Source: an uncultured Oscillospiraceae bacterium (GTDB lineage: Bacteria; Bacillota; Clostridia; Oscillospirales; Oscillospiraceae). Taken from it: a DNA stretch of 32,977 bases. A model generated the notes under the pieces. It was not told the DNA's origin. It made no database searches and saw only the letters and a list, made by a program, of their open reading frames with translations. The stretch spans positions 1 through 32,977 of the forward strand of contig CAKUED010000026.1 of the NCBI GenBank assembly GCA_934646005.1. Direction: 5' to 3'. Position numbers and translations under genes: made by a program. Below are positions 1 to 7,075 of this stretch, one piece after another; the stretch's first letter is position 1, and every line of letters starts with the position of its first letter.

Positions 1-2
1 CG

Positions 3-386
3 GTCAAGGACTACTTCCCACTACCGAAGGAGATTTTCTCGCTGGGTCTGAGCGCAGCAGAAATCGCAATCTATGCCTACCTGCTGTTCTGCGAAGATCG
101 GCAGACATTCCAATGCTGGCCAAGCTACCGAAAAATCGGTGATGCGGTTGGGTTGAGTCCGAACACGATTTGCAAACACATCCGGTCGCTCGAAGAACGC
201 GGTCTGCTCGTCACAGAACCGACGATGGTTACGACGAAGGATGGCTGCAAACGCAATGGCAACCTGCTGTTCACAATCCGACCGATTCAAGCGGCGCTCC
301 AGCAGGACTATGACCGGCAGATGCAGAAGCTGGATGAGGACATGGCAAAGAGGAAATATGCCGATTTTATTGAAAACACAGATTGA
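3..386 (+). CDS. Helix-turn-helix protein of mobile element, 5'-truncated by window edge
   Basis: This reading frame is open from base 3 and ends at a TGA at 384-386, so only the last 127 residues are visible and the start lies outside the window. The visible part begins with a 'FPLPKEIF..GLSAAEIAIYAYL' segment, followed by 'PSYRKIGDAVGLSPNTICKHI', which reads as a winged helix-turn-helix of the kind found in replication-initiator-like and regulatory proteins of Firmicutes plasmids and integrative elements (HTH_36-like). The tail is charged and probably helical. It lies upstream of mobilization genes on the same strand, which fits a regulator or replication protein of the element. The exact role is not determined by the sequence. 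Confidence 0.7.
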   Translation, partial: VKDYFPLPKEIFSLGLSAAEIAIYAYLLFCEDRQTFQCWPSYRKIGDAVGLSPNTICKHIRSLEERGLLVTEPTMVTTKDGCKRNGNLLFTIRPIQAALQQDYDRQMQKLDEDMAKRKYADFIENTD

Positions 387-826
387 ACGCACAGCCCAAA
401 TGCCAATTCCAGCCCGTCGCGCCTGTGTCGGCGGCTTGTGCGGCTTTTGCGGTACAGCCGAGCGCGCGTACCCGCTAAGCACCAGAAAACCGGACGTTGC
501 GCCGACGTACGGGAGCGTTGGCGAAAAATGCTCGTATTGGCAAGAACGGCAGTGGGAAAAGCCGCTTGCGGCAAATGCGGGAACACGCCGAAACGGGCAA
601 GATCGAGGGATTTTGGACGCCGCGGCGAGAAAGCAGGACAAAGCCGCGGGGTCGTGCGCGCCCCGCAGCGGTCACATCTGCCCGCGGTGCGGGCAGTTTC
701 GGGGATTTACGAGGGCGTTCCAAAAGGCGCAAAAATCAGCCATGGGGTGTTGCAGAATGAAAAAAGCCCGCCGTTTCAAGGAATACAGCGGGGTTCCAAC
801 GAAAGACACGAGGTGAATACAGAAAA
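387..826 (+). other. 440-base gap without a convincing gene; candidate oriT region
   Basis: No reading frame here has both a good start and a ribosome binding site. The stretch is GC-rich and structured: 678-696 is a perfect hairpin (CTGCCCGC, loop GGT, GCGGGCAG), and 646-651 pairs with 661-666. It sits directly upstream of the genes for a ribbon-helix-helix accessory protein and a relaxase, which is where origins of transfer usually lie in MobP-type mobilizable elements. That oriT role is inference from position; I cannot identify a nic site. One frame (479-760) contains a P-loop-like string, but it lacks an ATG and is probably accidental or a remnant. Confidence 0.35.
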
Positions 827-1231
827 ATGGTAAAAGGAAAAGAAAAATTTGCACTCTGGATCACACCGGAGTGTAAGCAACTCGTCGATGACTGCTATGC
901 AGACGATCAATGCCAGAGCCGCAGCGAGTACATTGAAAAGGCAATCTTGTTTTATACCGGTTTTTTATACGCCGAAAAAGCAGATCGTTATTTGCCAAAA
1001 GCCTTGCAGCAAATCTTATCTGGAACGCTGGATCGATTTGCAGAGCGCATTGGACGGCAGCTTTTCAAGCTGGCGGTTGAGCAGAATGTCAGCAATCATA
1101 TTCTCGCTTCGGATACAGACATTGATGCCCGCAGCTATCAGAAAATGCGCGGACTTAGTATGGATGAAGTCAAAAGAACGAACGGGAAAATCGATTTTGA
1201 GGACGCATTGTTGCAGGAAAGAGGTATATAA
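827..1231 (+). CDS. Ribbon-helix-helix mobilization accessory protein (MobC-like)
   Basis: This encodes a 134-residue protein. Residues 5-45 ('FALWITPECKQLVDDCY' followed by 'SRSEYIEKAI') look like a ribbon-helix-helix DNA-binding fold: one short beta strand, then two helices. The rest is helical. Such small proteins usually bind oriT and help the relaxase assemble the relaxosome. The start at 827 has a GAGGTG at 810-815. The gene ends 3 bases before the relaxase start, so the two are probably co-transcribed. The assignment as relaxosome accessory rests on fold and neighbourhood. Sequence identity to a named MobC was not tested. Confidence 0.6.
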   Translation: MVKGKEKFALWITPECKQLVDDCYADDQCQSRSEYIEKAILFYTGFLYAEKADRYLPKALQQILSGTLDRFAERIGRQLFKLAVEQNVSNHILASDTDIDARSYQKMRGLSMDEVKRTNGKIDFEDALLQERGI

Positions 1232-1234
1232 GAA

Positions 1235-2410
1235 ATGTCAAAATTGATTCAAAAAGCTGGATTCCTGAGTCCAAAACGTGCCGGTCGTTATATGAATTAC
1301 ATCGCCACTCGCGACGGCGTGGAGCTTTTAGACGAAAACGCGGACAGCATCTATATGCGCTATATTGCCACACGGCCTCGTGTAGAAAAGCACGGGGAAC
1401 ACGGCCTGTTTGGAGCCGAAGATGCTGTTGATCTGGAAAAAGCGATGCAGGAACTTCAGGCACATGAGGGCAATGTCTGGACGATCATTTATTCCCTGCG
1501 ACGCGAGGATGCTGCGCGGCTTGGCTACGACAACGCCGCAAGTTGGCGGGCGCTGCTGCGTTCCAGACAGGCGGATTTTGCGGAAGCCATGCAGATTCCG
1601 CCGTCGCAGCTTCAGTGGTATGCCGCGTTTCATGACGAAGGCGATCATCCGCACATTCACATGATGCTCTGGTCAGATGGCCCGAAATACGGCTTCCTGC
1701 GCAAAGATAAGCTGCTGCATTTGCAGTCTGCTTTGACGAACATGATCTATGCGGATGAGTTGAAAGAGGTCTATGTTCAGAAAAATATTGCCTACAAAGA
1801 TGTGACCGAAGCAGCGCGGGAAACTATGCGCAGAATTGTTGGCAAGGTAGAATCTGTTGAAAATCCGCCGGAATCGATTCGGCAAAAGCTGCTGGAGCTT
1901 GCTCTGGAATTGCGCACAGTCAGCGGCAAAAAGCAGTATGGCTATCTCAAAAAGCCGCTGAAAGACAAAGTAGATTCTATCGTGGACGAACTTGAAAAGC
2001 TGCCGGAGGTTGCTGAGTATTATGCCGTTTGGAATGACCTGCGCGATACGCTGGAGGGCTACTACAAAAGCAAACCGAGACAACACAATCCACTCTCGCA
2101 GCAGAAAGAATTCCACGCAATCAAGAACGCCATTATTCAGGAAGCGGAGCGTTTGCGTCTTCAACTCGAAGAATCTTCTGAACAGACTTCTACAAATCTA
2201 ACAGTTCCATCCGAATATCTTTTGTACGCAACTGTTAAGCTATTCCACCAACTCGGTCAAATCTTCCGCGAGAATGCCACGCCGCCCAGCAACCCAATGG
2301 GTATCCGCATCGACTCCAAGCGCCGCAAAAAGCTGATGCAAAAGCGGTTGATCATGGGACATAAGCAGGATGACCATGAGCAGACGCAAGACTATGAGCA
2401 AGGGCTATAA
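1235..2410 (+). CDS. MobP-type relaxase (MobP3-like) of mobilizable element
   Basis: This encodes a 391-residue conjugative relaxase, the enzyme that would nick the element at oriT and stay covalently bound to the 5' end during transfer. The N-terminus contains 'GRYMNYIATRDGVE' with a candidate catalytic tyrosine. Around residues 134-143 lies 'HDEGDHPHIHMM', the His-rich metal-binding motif (HxH) typical of MobP relaxases. The C-terminus is lysine/arginine-rich ('IDSKRRKKLMQKR'), which is typical of the family end, so the gene looks complete. AGAGG at 1220-1224 precedes the ATG. It follows the ribbon-helix-helix gene by 3 bases and precedes the broken integrase. No type IV coupling or secretion genes are seen in the window, so transfer would depend on another element or on genes to the left. 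Confidence 0.85.
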   Translation: MSKLIQKAGFLSPKRAGRYMNYIATRDGVELLDENADSIYMRYIATRPRVEKHGEHGLFGAEDAVDLEKAMQELQAHEGNVWTIIYSLRREDAARLGYDNAASWRALLRSRQADFAEAMQIPPSQLQWYAAFHDEGDHPHIHMMLWSDGPKYGFLRKDKLLHLQSALTNMIYADELKEVYVQKNIAYKDVTEAARETMRRIVGKVESVENPPESIRQKLLELALELRTVSGKKQYGYLKKPLKDKVDSIVDELEKLPEVAEYYAVWNDLRDTLEGYYKSKPRQHNPLSQQKEFHAIKNAIIQEAERLRLQLEESSEQTSTNLTVPSEYLLYATVKLFHQLGQIFRENATPPSNPMGIRIDSKRRKKLMQKRLIMGHKQDDHEQTQDYEQGL

Positions 2411-2416
2411 ATTTAG

Positions 2417-2530
2417 AATGCCTGGTGGCGAAATACAAATGGAATTGAAAGTTTACATAATCCTGATTGTGCGAGAACAGTAAGGGATGCTGATGGAGGA
2501 TTTGACAGCGCAAAAATTGCGTCGCAGTAA
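2417..2530 (+). pseudogene. Short protein-like remnant between relaxase and integrase
   Basis: After an in-frame stop at 2414-2416, the frame reads 37 residues to a TAA at 2528-2530, including 'HNPDCARTVRDADGG' and 'FDSAKIASQ'. The composition is protein-like, but there is no start codon and no ribosome binding site. It may be the C-terminal scrap of a lost gene, since this position often holds a small excisionase-like gene in integrative elements. The sequence does not identify the family. It could also be chance. Confidence 0.2.
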
Positions 2531-2659
2531 ACAAAGAATAGGCTTTTTTCCTGAAATGGAAACCCCTGAAAAATGTCCGAAATTTTCAAAAATTTGCTAG
2601 ACTTTATCGCTCTTCTGTGGTAGTTGTTTGTGTTACCAAAAACGGAAAGGGGAACACAG

Positions 2660-3812
2660 ATGGCGAAAAAACGGGCAAATGGCGAGGGCAACATCCGCAA
2701 GCGGAAAGACGGACGCTGGGAAGGGCGCTACACGGCGGGTATCGATCCGGAGACGGGGAAACCAATCGCGAAAAGTGTCCTTGCGCGGACGCAGCGCGAA
2801 TGCAAAGAGAAGCTGCAAAAGGCGATGGAGGAGCTTGAGAAGATTGACGTGACGAAGCGCCGAGATTACACGGTTGGGGAATGGGCGCAGCTCTGGTACG
2901 AAAACTACGCGAAGCCGTCCGTCCGCGCGTCCACGGCGGCATATTACAAGAACTACATTGACCAGCATATCGTGCCGCGTATCGGAGACATCAAGCTGAC
3001 AGCGCTCACGACGCTGCAAATCCAGAAATTTTACAATGAAACGAAAGCGCACGGCAGAGTGCGGCGGTACGAAAACATGGGCGATCTGAGTCTCAGCAAC
3101 AAGACGATTCGCGGACTGCACACGATGCTGCGGCAGTGCTTGGAGCAGGCTGTGACGGAGCGGCTGATTCCCTACAATCCGGCAAACGGCTGCCGCCTGC
3201 CGAAGAAAGAAAAGAAGAAAATGCAGATCATTCCGCCGGATAAAATTCGAGATTACCTGAAAGAGGCGGAGGAATGGGGCGTCCTGCCGATGTTCTATCT
3301 GGAACTCAGCACGGGCTTGCGGCGCGGCGAACTGGTAGCGCTGCTATGGAGCGACCTGAACTTGCAGACAAAAACTTTGACAGTGTCCAAATCCGTGTCG
3401 CGCGGCAAAGGCGAGCTGGTCGTGACAGAACCGAAAACGGAAAATTCGGTTCGTGAAATCTATCTCAGCGACGAAGCAATCCGGCTGCTGGTCGAAGATC
3501 GAAAAAATCACCCGTTCAGCCCGTATATGTTCCCATCGCCCAAGACTGGCGGGATGTATGGCCCGGACTGCGTTGGAAGAATACACAAAAAACTGCTCGA
3601 GAAAGCTGGGATCGAGGAGCACGTCAGATTTCATGATCTCAGACACATTCTCGACGCTGGCAATCCAGAGCGGAATCGACCCGAAAACGGTCGCGGAGAT
3701 CCTCGGTCACGCCTCGGCGGAATTCTCGCTGGACGTTTACACACACGTCACAGCAGGCATGAAAAAAGAAGCCGCGCAGAAGATCAGCGGCTTCATGGCG
3801 AGTGTCGGATAA
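2660..3812 (+). pseudogene. Tyrosine recombinase/integrase, frameshifted at the HxxR catalytic box
   Basis: This is an integrase of the Tn916/phage type: an N-terminal beta-rich arm-binding domain ('GEGNIRKRKDGRWEGRYTAG'), a SAM-like core-binding domain (about residues 75-185), and a catalytic domain with the first arginine in 'STGLRRGE' (R221) and 'HDLRH' (325-329). The frame then breaks at about 3644-3648. The +1 frame continues with the expected 'FSTLAIQSG', 'LGHAS' and 'DVYTHVTAGM' to the stop at 3810-3812. Two bases are missing in a CA run (CACATTC where CACACATTC would read HTF). Restored, the protein would be 384 residues, a normal length. As written, the enzyme loses the second His and the nucleophilic Tyr and should be inactive. 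The ATG at 2660 has AAAGGGG at 2646-2652; an upstream TTG at 2624 is less likely. Confidence 0.85.
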
Positions 3813-3914
3813 AGGCAAAAGATGAACAGAAAAGCGCACACCGCCTGCCGGAACTGCTCCGGCAGGCGGTGTTTTCTAGCTTCCGGTGCTTTCCGCTCCG
3901 AATTCCCGTTTGGG
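3733..3914 (+). repeat. Direct repeat, copy 1: integrase 3' end plus downstream sequence
   Basis: The last 25 or so codons of the integrase and about 100 bases after its stop recur in diverged form at 5053-5221. The best-conserved downstream stretch is 27 bases with one mismatch (3888-3914 against 5195-5221), containing CCGCTCC and AATTCCCGTTTGGG. The repeat brackets the AT-rich membrane protein gene. Differences between the copies show that they come from related but not identical elements, or from an old duplication. Confidence 0.75.
3838..3876 (+). terminator. Rho-independent terminator after the integrase
   Basis: A perfect 15-base-pair stem (3838-3852 with 3858-3872, loop ACTGC) is followed by TTTTCT. 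It lies 25 bases after the integrase stop. Confidence 0.9.
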
Positions 3915-4119
3915 ACACGTTTGCGTCAGATGGGAATAGTTCGGAAAACACGAATATATCAATGGCTTATTCTTGATGGCAGTTGGCAAGAGGTATTATG
4001 CTAAAAATCTAAAATGATGAGAACAACACTGCCCAATAGGACAATGGGCGATGTTTCGCATAAATTGCGGAGAGAGTGTGATTAACAATTTAATCACGCT
4101 CTTTTAGTACAGCTGCATA
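3877..4119. other. Gap between integrase terminator and membrane protein gene; hairpin at 4073-4106
   Basis: No gene is seen. The left end is the conserved tail of the direct repeat (to 3914). At 4073-4103 an inverted repeat (AGAGTGTGATTAA, loop CAAT, TTAATCACGCTCT) is followed on the + strand by TTTT. It can act as a + strand terminator, and possibly as a weaker one for the convergent gene that ends at 4120. The base composition turns AT-rich from about 3950. Confidence 0.55.
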
Positions 4120-4776
4120 CTACTTTGAGTAAGTCATCAATTTTTTAAAGTCATCGGTTTCGTCTTTGAGACGCTTTGTTTCGAAGTCAACCCTATTAAG
4201 GAACTCCTCATTTATGGTTGCAAACTCCGATTCAAAGAACACATTGATAAACATAAGGCCAAGGGGCACTAAGGAAACTGCATTATTGAAAGGCTCTGAG
4301 GTTTGAATAATACTGTGCGGCATAATGGCGAACAGAACTACTAACGCTACGGGAGCAGCAACATTAAGCATTAAAGAAATAGAACTTGTTTTGTGGAGGT
4401 TTTCAAGCTGTCTACGCAGAGTTCGAGAAAAATGGTTGGCAATACACTTGTTGTACCAGTAAAAGTACAGTTCAAAGTTGAATCGCAGGTTATTTTTCTG
4501 TGATTTCTTTAAGTAAGCCTTTTCTACATATGTTTTGAATTTTTTAAATCGTGTGAAAGCCATCATAGCGAAAAAACGAAAAGCTAATTGTCGAAGCGAA
4601 AGAATGATCAGTCTCACTCCAACATTCCAAAATTCTGCAAGAGAAAAAATTAAGGACGCAATGCTCAAAGGTAATATATCTTGTGAAGATAATGATATAA
4701 AGTCAATGGCTACTAAAATTGAAATAATAACATAGCCTAATCCATAGCCTAAGAGTATGATGCTGCTTTTTTTCAT
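4120..4776 (-). CDS. Unknown multi-pass membrane protein, AT-rich cargo gene
   Basis: I do not recognise this 218-residue protein. Two hydrophobic segments lie near the N-terminus (after 'MKKSS' and around 'LPLSIASLIFSLAEF'). A basic, aromatic cytoplasm-like stretch follows ('RFKKFKTYVEKAYLKKS', 'FYWYNKCIANHFSRTLRR'). Two more membrane segments are 'LMLNVAAPVALVVLFAI' and 'AVSLVPLGLMFINVFF', and the tail is acidic/basic and possibly coiled ('RLKDETDDFKKL'). I chose the ATG at 4776 because CGAGG lies 7-8 bases upstream and a TATAAT at 4799-4804 sits over the alternative ATG at 4800. The gene is far more AT-rich than its neighbours, points against them, and is bracketed by the duplicated integrase end, so it looks acquired. 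A role in defence, immunity or competition is possible but not shown. Confidence 0.65.
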   Translation of the reverse strand: MKKSSIILLGYGLGYVIISILVAIDFISLSSQDILPLSIASLIFSLAEFWNVGVRLIILSLRQLAFRFFAMMAFTRFKKFKTYVEKAYLKKSQKNNLRFNFELYFYWYNKCIANHFSRTLRRQLENLHKTSSISLMLNVAAPVALVVLFAIMPHSIIQTSEPFNNAVSLVPLGLMFINVFFESEFATINEEFLNRVDFETKRLKDETDDFKKLMTYSK

Positions 4777-4969
4777 CAATATACCTCGATATACTTTCAT
4801 TATAGATATTTTATCAAATGTAAGCGACTAATTCTAGTTAAAAATTATAATTTATTGTATAACGGAAGAACAGACGGTGTTTTTAATATAACATCATGAA
4901 GTGGAGGTTACTATCATCCGGGCAGTCTGTGAACAGGTTTTTTTCATACCTCGAAAAAGAGATTCGCAA

Positions 4970-5077
4970 ATGGCAGATGATAAGAAGAAAACTTCTGAGG
5001 CAGCCATACCTACAGAACTCCAGCTCCCACAGGAGAAAATGTTACCGAGTCTGTGTTCACGCACGTCACGGCAGGCA
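4970..5077 (+). pseudogene. Possible truncated N-terminus of a lost element gene
   Basis: An ATG at 4970 opens a 35-residue frame starting 'MADDKKKTSEAAIPTELQLP', a lysine/glutamate-rich beginning that looks like a genuine protein N-terminus. It then runs into the out-of-frame integrase remnant and stops at 5077. An AAAGAGA lies just upstream. It may be the start of a gene cut off by the recombination that created the second integrase end. Evidence is weak. Confidence 0.2.
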
Positions 5078-5130
5078 TGAAAAAAGAAGCCGCGCAGAAA
5101 ATCAGCGGCTTCATGGCGAGTGTCGGATAA
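5053..5130 (+). pseudogene. Integrase C-terminal remnant
   Basis: The frame reads 'VFTHVTAGMKKEAAQK' then 'ISGFMASVG' and stops at 5128-5130. This matches the last 25 residues of the larger integrase, but with Phe where the catalytic Tyr should be ('DVYTHV' there, 'SVFTHV' here). Everything upstream of this in the integrase is absent. It is a scar of a second, related element or of an internal recombination, and it lies about 190 bases from the tRNA-Pro gene. Confidence 0.8.
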
Positions 5131-5221
5131 CGGCAAAAATGAACACGCCGCCTGTCGGAATTGCTCCGGCAGGCGGTGAATTTTCTTGTCCGACGCTTTC
5201 CGCTCCAAATTCCCGTTTGGG
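5053..5221 (+). repeat. Direct repeat, copy 2: integrase 3' end plus downstream sequence
   Basis: This matches 3733-3914. It carries a diverged version of the terminator hairpin (5148-5176, then AATTTT at 5179-5184) and the shared 27-base stretch at 5195-5221. It probably marks the junction of an element with the tRNA-proximal chromosome end. Confidence 0.75.
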
Positions 5222-5280
5222 TCGGGTTTGGGTCAAACGGAAAAGTTGCAAAATTCTCCATCGGAAAAAGTTCGGAAAAT

Positions 5281-5321
5281 GCAAAAAATTCGGTTGAAAC
5301 CTGACGGTTTCAACCGAATTT
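5281..5321 (-). terminator. Rho-independent terminator of tRNA-Pro
   Basis: A perfect 16-base-pair inverted repeat (5286-5301 with 5306-5321, loop TGAC on the + strand) directly follows the tRNA CCA end. Read on the minus strand, it ends in a T run (AAAAAA on the + strand at 5283-5288). Confidence 0.9.
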
Positions 5322-5397
5322 GGTCGGAGTGTCGGGATTTGAACCCGAGGCCTCTTGGTCCCGAACCAAGCGCGATACCAAACTTCGCCACACCCCG
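5321..5397 (-). tRNA. tRNA-Pro (anticodon CGG)
   Basis: Read on the minus strand, this is a 77-base cloverleaf with encoded CCA. The acceptor stem is CGGGGTG with CACTCCG (one G-T pair) and discriminator A. The anticodon arm is CTTGG, loop TTCGGGA, CCAAG, giving anticodon CGG at 5363-5361, which reads CCG. The T arm has GGTTCAAAT. tRNA 3' ends are common targets of tyrosine integrases, and the integrase remnants lie on the 3' side of this gene, which suggests that it is the insertion site of the mobile element. Confidence 0.95.
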
Positions 5398-5407
5398 TGA
5401 CCTTGGT

Positions 5408-5436
5408 ATTATAGTGAATCGAAACGGGTTTGTCAA
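5408..5436 (-). promoter_or_regulatory. Consensus sigma-A promoter for tRNA-Pro
   Basis: On the minus strand TTGACA (5436-5431) and TATAAT (5413-5408) are separated by exactly 17 bases. Both hexamers are perfect consensus. The predicted start is only a few bases before the tRNA 5' end at 5397. Confidence 0.92.
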
Positions 5437-5465
5437 GTGCCCAGCGGAGTTTTTTACACTTTCCG

Positions 5466-5978
5466 CTACGCCAGCAGCAGGCGCGTGGTGAGCGCGGCGG
5501 CGAGAAAGCCGGCGAGGTCGGCGCAGAGCGCGGCAGGGACGGCGTAGCGCGTCTTTTTGATCCCCGCCGCGCCGAAGTAGACGGCGATGGTATAAAACGT
5601 CGTCTCGGTGCTGCCGAGCATGACAGCGGCGGTGCGCCCGACGAGGGAGTCTACCCCGTGCGCCTGCATCAGCTCCAGCCCGACGGCAAGCGCGGCGCTG
5701 CCGCTGAGCGGGCGGACGAGCATGAGCGGCACGAGCTCCGGCGGGATGCCCACGGCACGGCAGACGGGCGCGAGCCAGCTGGACAGCGCGTCCAGAAAGC
5801 CGCTTGCGCGCAGCATGGATACGGCGCTGAGCAGCACGATGAGCGCCGGGGCGATGGAGACGAGCAGACGCAGCCCGTCCTGCGCGCCGAGCAGGAGCTG
5901 CGCGTACACGTCCTGCTTTTTATAAAGCGCCCAGAGCGACACGAACAGCAGCAGCAGCGGGACGAGCAGGTCGGTCAT
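5466..5978 (-). CDS. spmB: Spore maturation protein B
   Basis: This encodes a 170-residue integral membrane protein of the nucleoside-recognition ('gate') domain family. Members work with SpmA in spore core dehydration and heat resistance in endospore formers. It begins 'MTDLLVPLLLLFVSLWALYK'. Family-like stretches are 'LVRPLSGSAALAVG' and 'MLGSTETTFYTIAVYFG', the latter a hallmark of SpmB. The length is slightly below the usual 175-180. The ATG at 5978 overlaps the end of spmA by 4 bases (ATGA), so the pair is translationally coupled. A 61-residue upstream extension of the same frame lies inside spmA and is arginine-rich nonsense. Its presence supports a spore-forming host. Confidence 0.93.
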   Translation of the reverse strand: MTDLLVPLLLLFVSLWALYKKQDVYAQLLLGAQDGLRLLVSIAPALIVLLSAVSMLRASGFLDALSSWLAPVCRAVGIPPELVPLMLVRPLSGSAALAVGLELMQAHGVDSLVGRTAAVMLGSTETTFYTIAVYFGAAGIKKTRYAVPAALCADLAGFLAAALTTRLLLA

Positions 5979-6556
5979 CGCCGCCCTCCGCGCGCAAACA
6001 GCGCCGCCGCGCCCAGCCCCGCGCCGACCGACAGCAGCGACGAGAGCCACACGGCGGGGAGTATCTGCATGGGCTTCGGCGCGCCCAATCCCGCGCGCAG
6101 CGCGGCGACGGTGGCGGGCAGGAGCTGGACGGAGGCGGTATTCAGGACGACGAGGCGGCACAGCTCGTCGCTTGCATACTCCGAGCCGGAGAGCGCCTGC
6201 ATCCGCCGCGCGGCGGCGACGCCCATGGGCGTGGCGGCGTTGCCGAGCCCGAGCAGGTTCGCGGCAAAATTGGCGCTGAGCGCCGCGGCAGCAGCCGGGT
6301 CACGAAACGCGCGCGGAAAGAGCCTGCGCAGCAGCGGCGCGAGCAGGCGGGTGAGGCGCTCGCTCAGCCCGGAGCGCTCCAGAACCTTGCCCAGTCCGCT
6401 CCACAGGCAGAGCGCGCCTGCGATGGCGAGCGTCGCCTCCACGCCGCTGCGCGCGCCGGTGAGCGCGGCAGCCCCAACGGCGGAAGCGGAGTCGTTCAAA
6501 ATGCCGAATGAAACGGACAAAGTTAGCATCGCTATCCAGACAATGGACATTGCCAC
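5975..6556 (-). CDS. spmA: Spore maturation protein A
   Basis: This encodes a 193-residue membrane protein, the partner of SpmB. It shows 'SGLGKVLERSGL', then 'LLAPLLRRLFP' and 'ANLLGLGNAATPMG', the last being the characteristic SpmA signature. The next part ('VVLNTASVQLLPATVAALR') is also typical. I use a GTG start at 6556 because AGGTG lies 7 bases upstream; an ATG two codons later has poorer spacing. The gene is the first of a two-gene spm operon on the minus strand, divergent from the AbrB-type gene. I could not find a convincing sporulation sigma-factor promoter upstream. Confidence 0.93.
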   Translation of the reverse strand: MAMSIVWIAMLTLSVSFGILNDSASAVGAAALTGARSGVEATLAIAGALCLWSGLGKVLERSGLSERLTRLLAPLLRRLFPRAFRDPAAAAALSANFAANLLGLGNAATPMGVAAARRMQALSGSEYASDELCRLVVLNTASVQLLPATVAALRAGLGAPKPMQILPAVWLSSLLSVGAGLGAAALFARGGRR

Positions 6557-6760
6557 GGCGTTTCACCTCATACTTTTCATGTAATACTCTTGAAAAAATC
6601 GAATCGCGTAAAAATTTGCAAAATCTGCTGAGAAAAAATTGAATCGTTCAAATTTTAGACATATCTTGGTGATACTGTGATGTCGATAAGCTACAAAATA
6701 TAGGAAATGCCGTCTGTTCCTGTAACAGGGCGACCCTACCCAAAAAGGAGGAAACTTATT
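6557..6760. other. Divergent control region between spmA and the AbrB-type gene
   Basis: This 204-base AT-rich gap must hold both promoters. Candidate hexamers occur (for example TTCAAA, 17 bases, then TGATAC for the + strand), but none is close enough to consensus to assign. Runs of AAAAATT and TTCAAATTTT could be AbrB-like binding sites, which cannot be tested here. Confidence 0.3.
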
Positions 6761-7006
6761 ATGAAATCTACTGGTATCGTTCGCAAGGTCGATGAGCTCG
6801 GGCGCATCGTGCTGCCGATCGAGCTGCGCCGCACGCTGGACATCGCGGAGAAGGACACGATCGAAATTTATGTGGACGGGTCCTCAATCATTCTGAAAAA
6901 GTATGAGCCGTCCTGCATTTTCTGCGGCAACGCCAGAAATGTGACGAATTACAAGGGCAAGAACATCTGCGCCGCCTGCATGAAAGAATTGCAGAAAGGT
7001 GTCTGA
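6761..7006 (+). CDS. abrB: AbrB/SpoVT-family transition-state regulator with zinc-ribbon tail
   Basis: This encodes an 81-residue DNA-binding protein. Residues 1-48 ('MKSTGIVRKVDELGRIVLPI' and on) form the swapped-hairpin AbrB fold that binds DNA as a dimer. The C-terminus has a CxxC...CxxC arrangement ('CIFCGNARN', 'ICAACM'), a small zinc ribbon seen in clostridial AbrB homologues. The ATG at 6761 has a strong AAGGAGG at 6745-6751. The longer upstream frame (from 6707) has no start signal. In Bacillus, AbrB represses post-exponential functions; the same role is inferred here. As in Bacillus, it converges on rsmI. Confidence 0.88.
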   Translation: MKSTGIVRKVDELGRIVLPIELRRTLDIAEKDTIEIYVDGSSIILKKYEPSCIFCGNARNVTNYKGKNICAACMKELQKGV

Positions 7007-7032
7007 GATTTTCAAAAACAATATTAAGATGG

Positions 7033-7068
7033 AAAAACCGCCGACAGATCAGTCTGTCGGCGGTTTTT
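7033..7068. terminator. Bidirectional terminator between abrB and rsmI
   Basis: A perfect 16-base-pair hairpin (AAAAACCGCCGACAGA, loop TCAG, then its complement) has an A run on the left and a T run on the right. It can therefore stop transcription from both convergent genes. Confidence 0.92.
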
Positions 7069-7075
7069 GCGTATA

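Noticed and set aside
479..760. Frame with a P-loop-like string (GKNGSGKSR)
   Set aside because: No ATG, no ribosome binding site, a stop just upstream at 476-478, and an arginine-rich nonsense tail. Kept only as a possible remnant in the gap description.
3641..3650. Programmed ribosomal frameshift in the integrase
   Set aside because: No slippery heptamer and no stimulatory site are visible at the break; a lost CA dinucleotide explains it more simply.
5430..6584. Long open frame on the + strand opposite spmA and spmB
   Set aside because: Arg/Ala/Ser-rich translation, a by-product of high GC opposite the well-recognised spm genes.
6557..6610. Sporulation sigma-F-like promoter upstream of spmA (GTATT and GGTGAAACG)
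   Set aside because: The putative -10 overlaps the ribosome binding site, so the transcript would start at or after the start codon.
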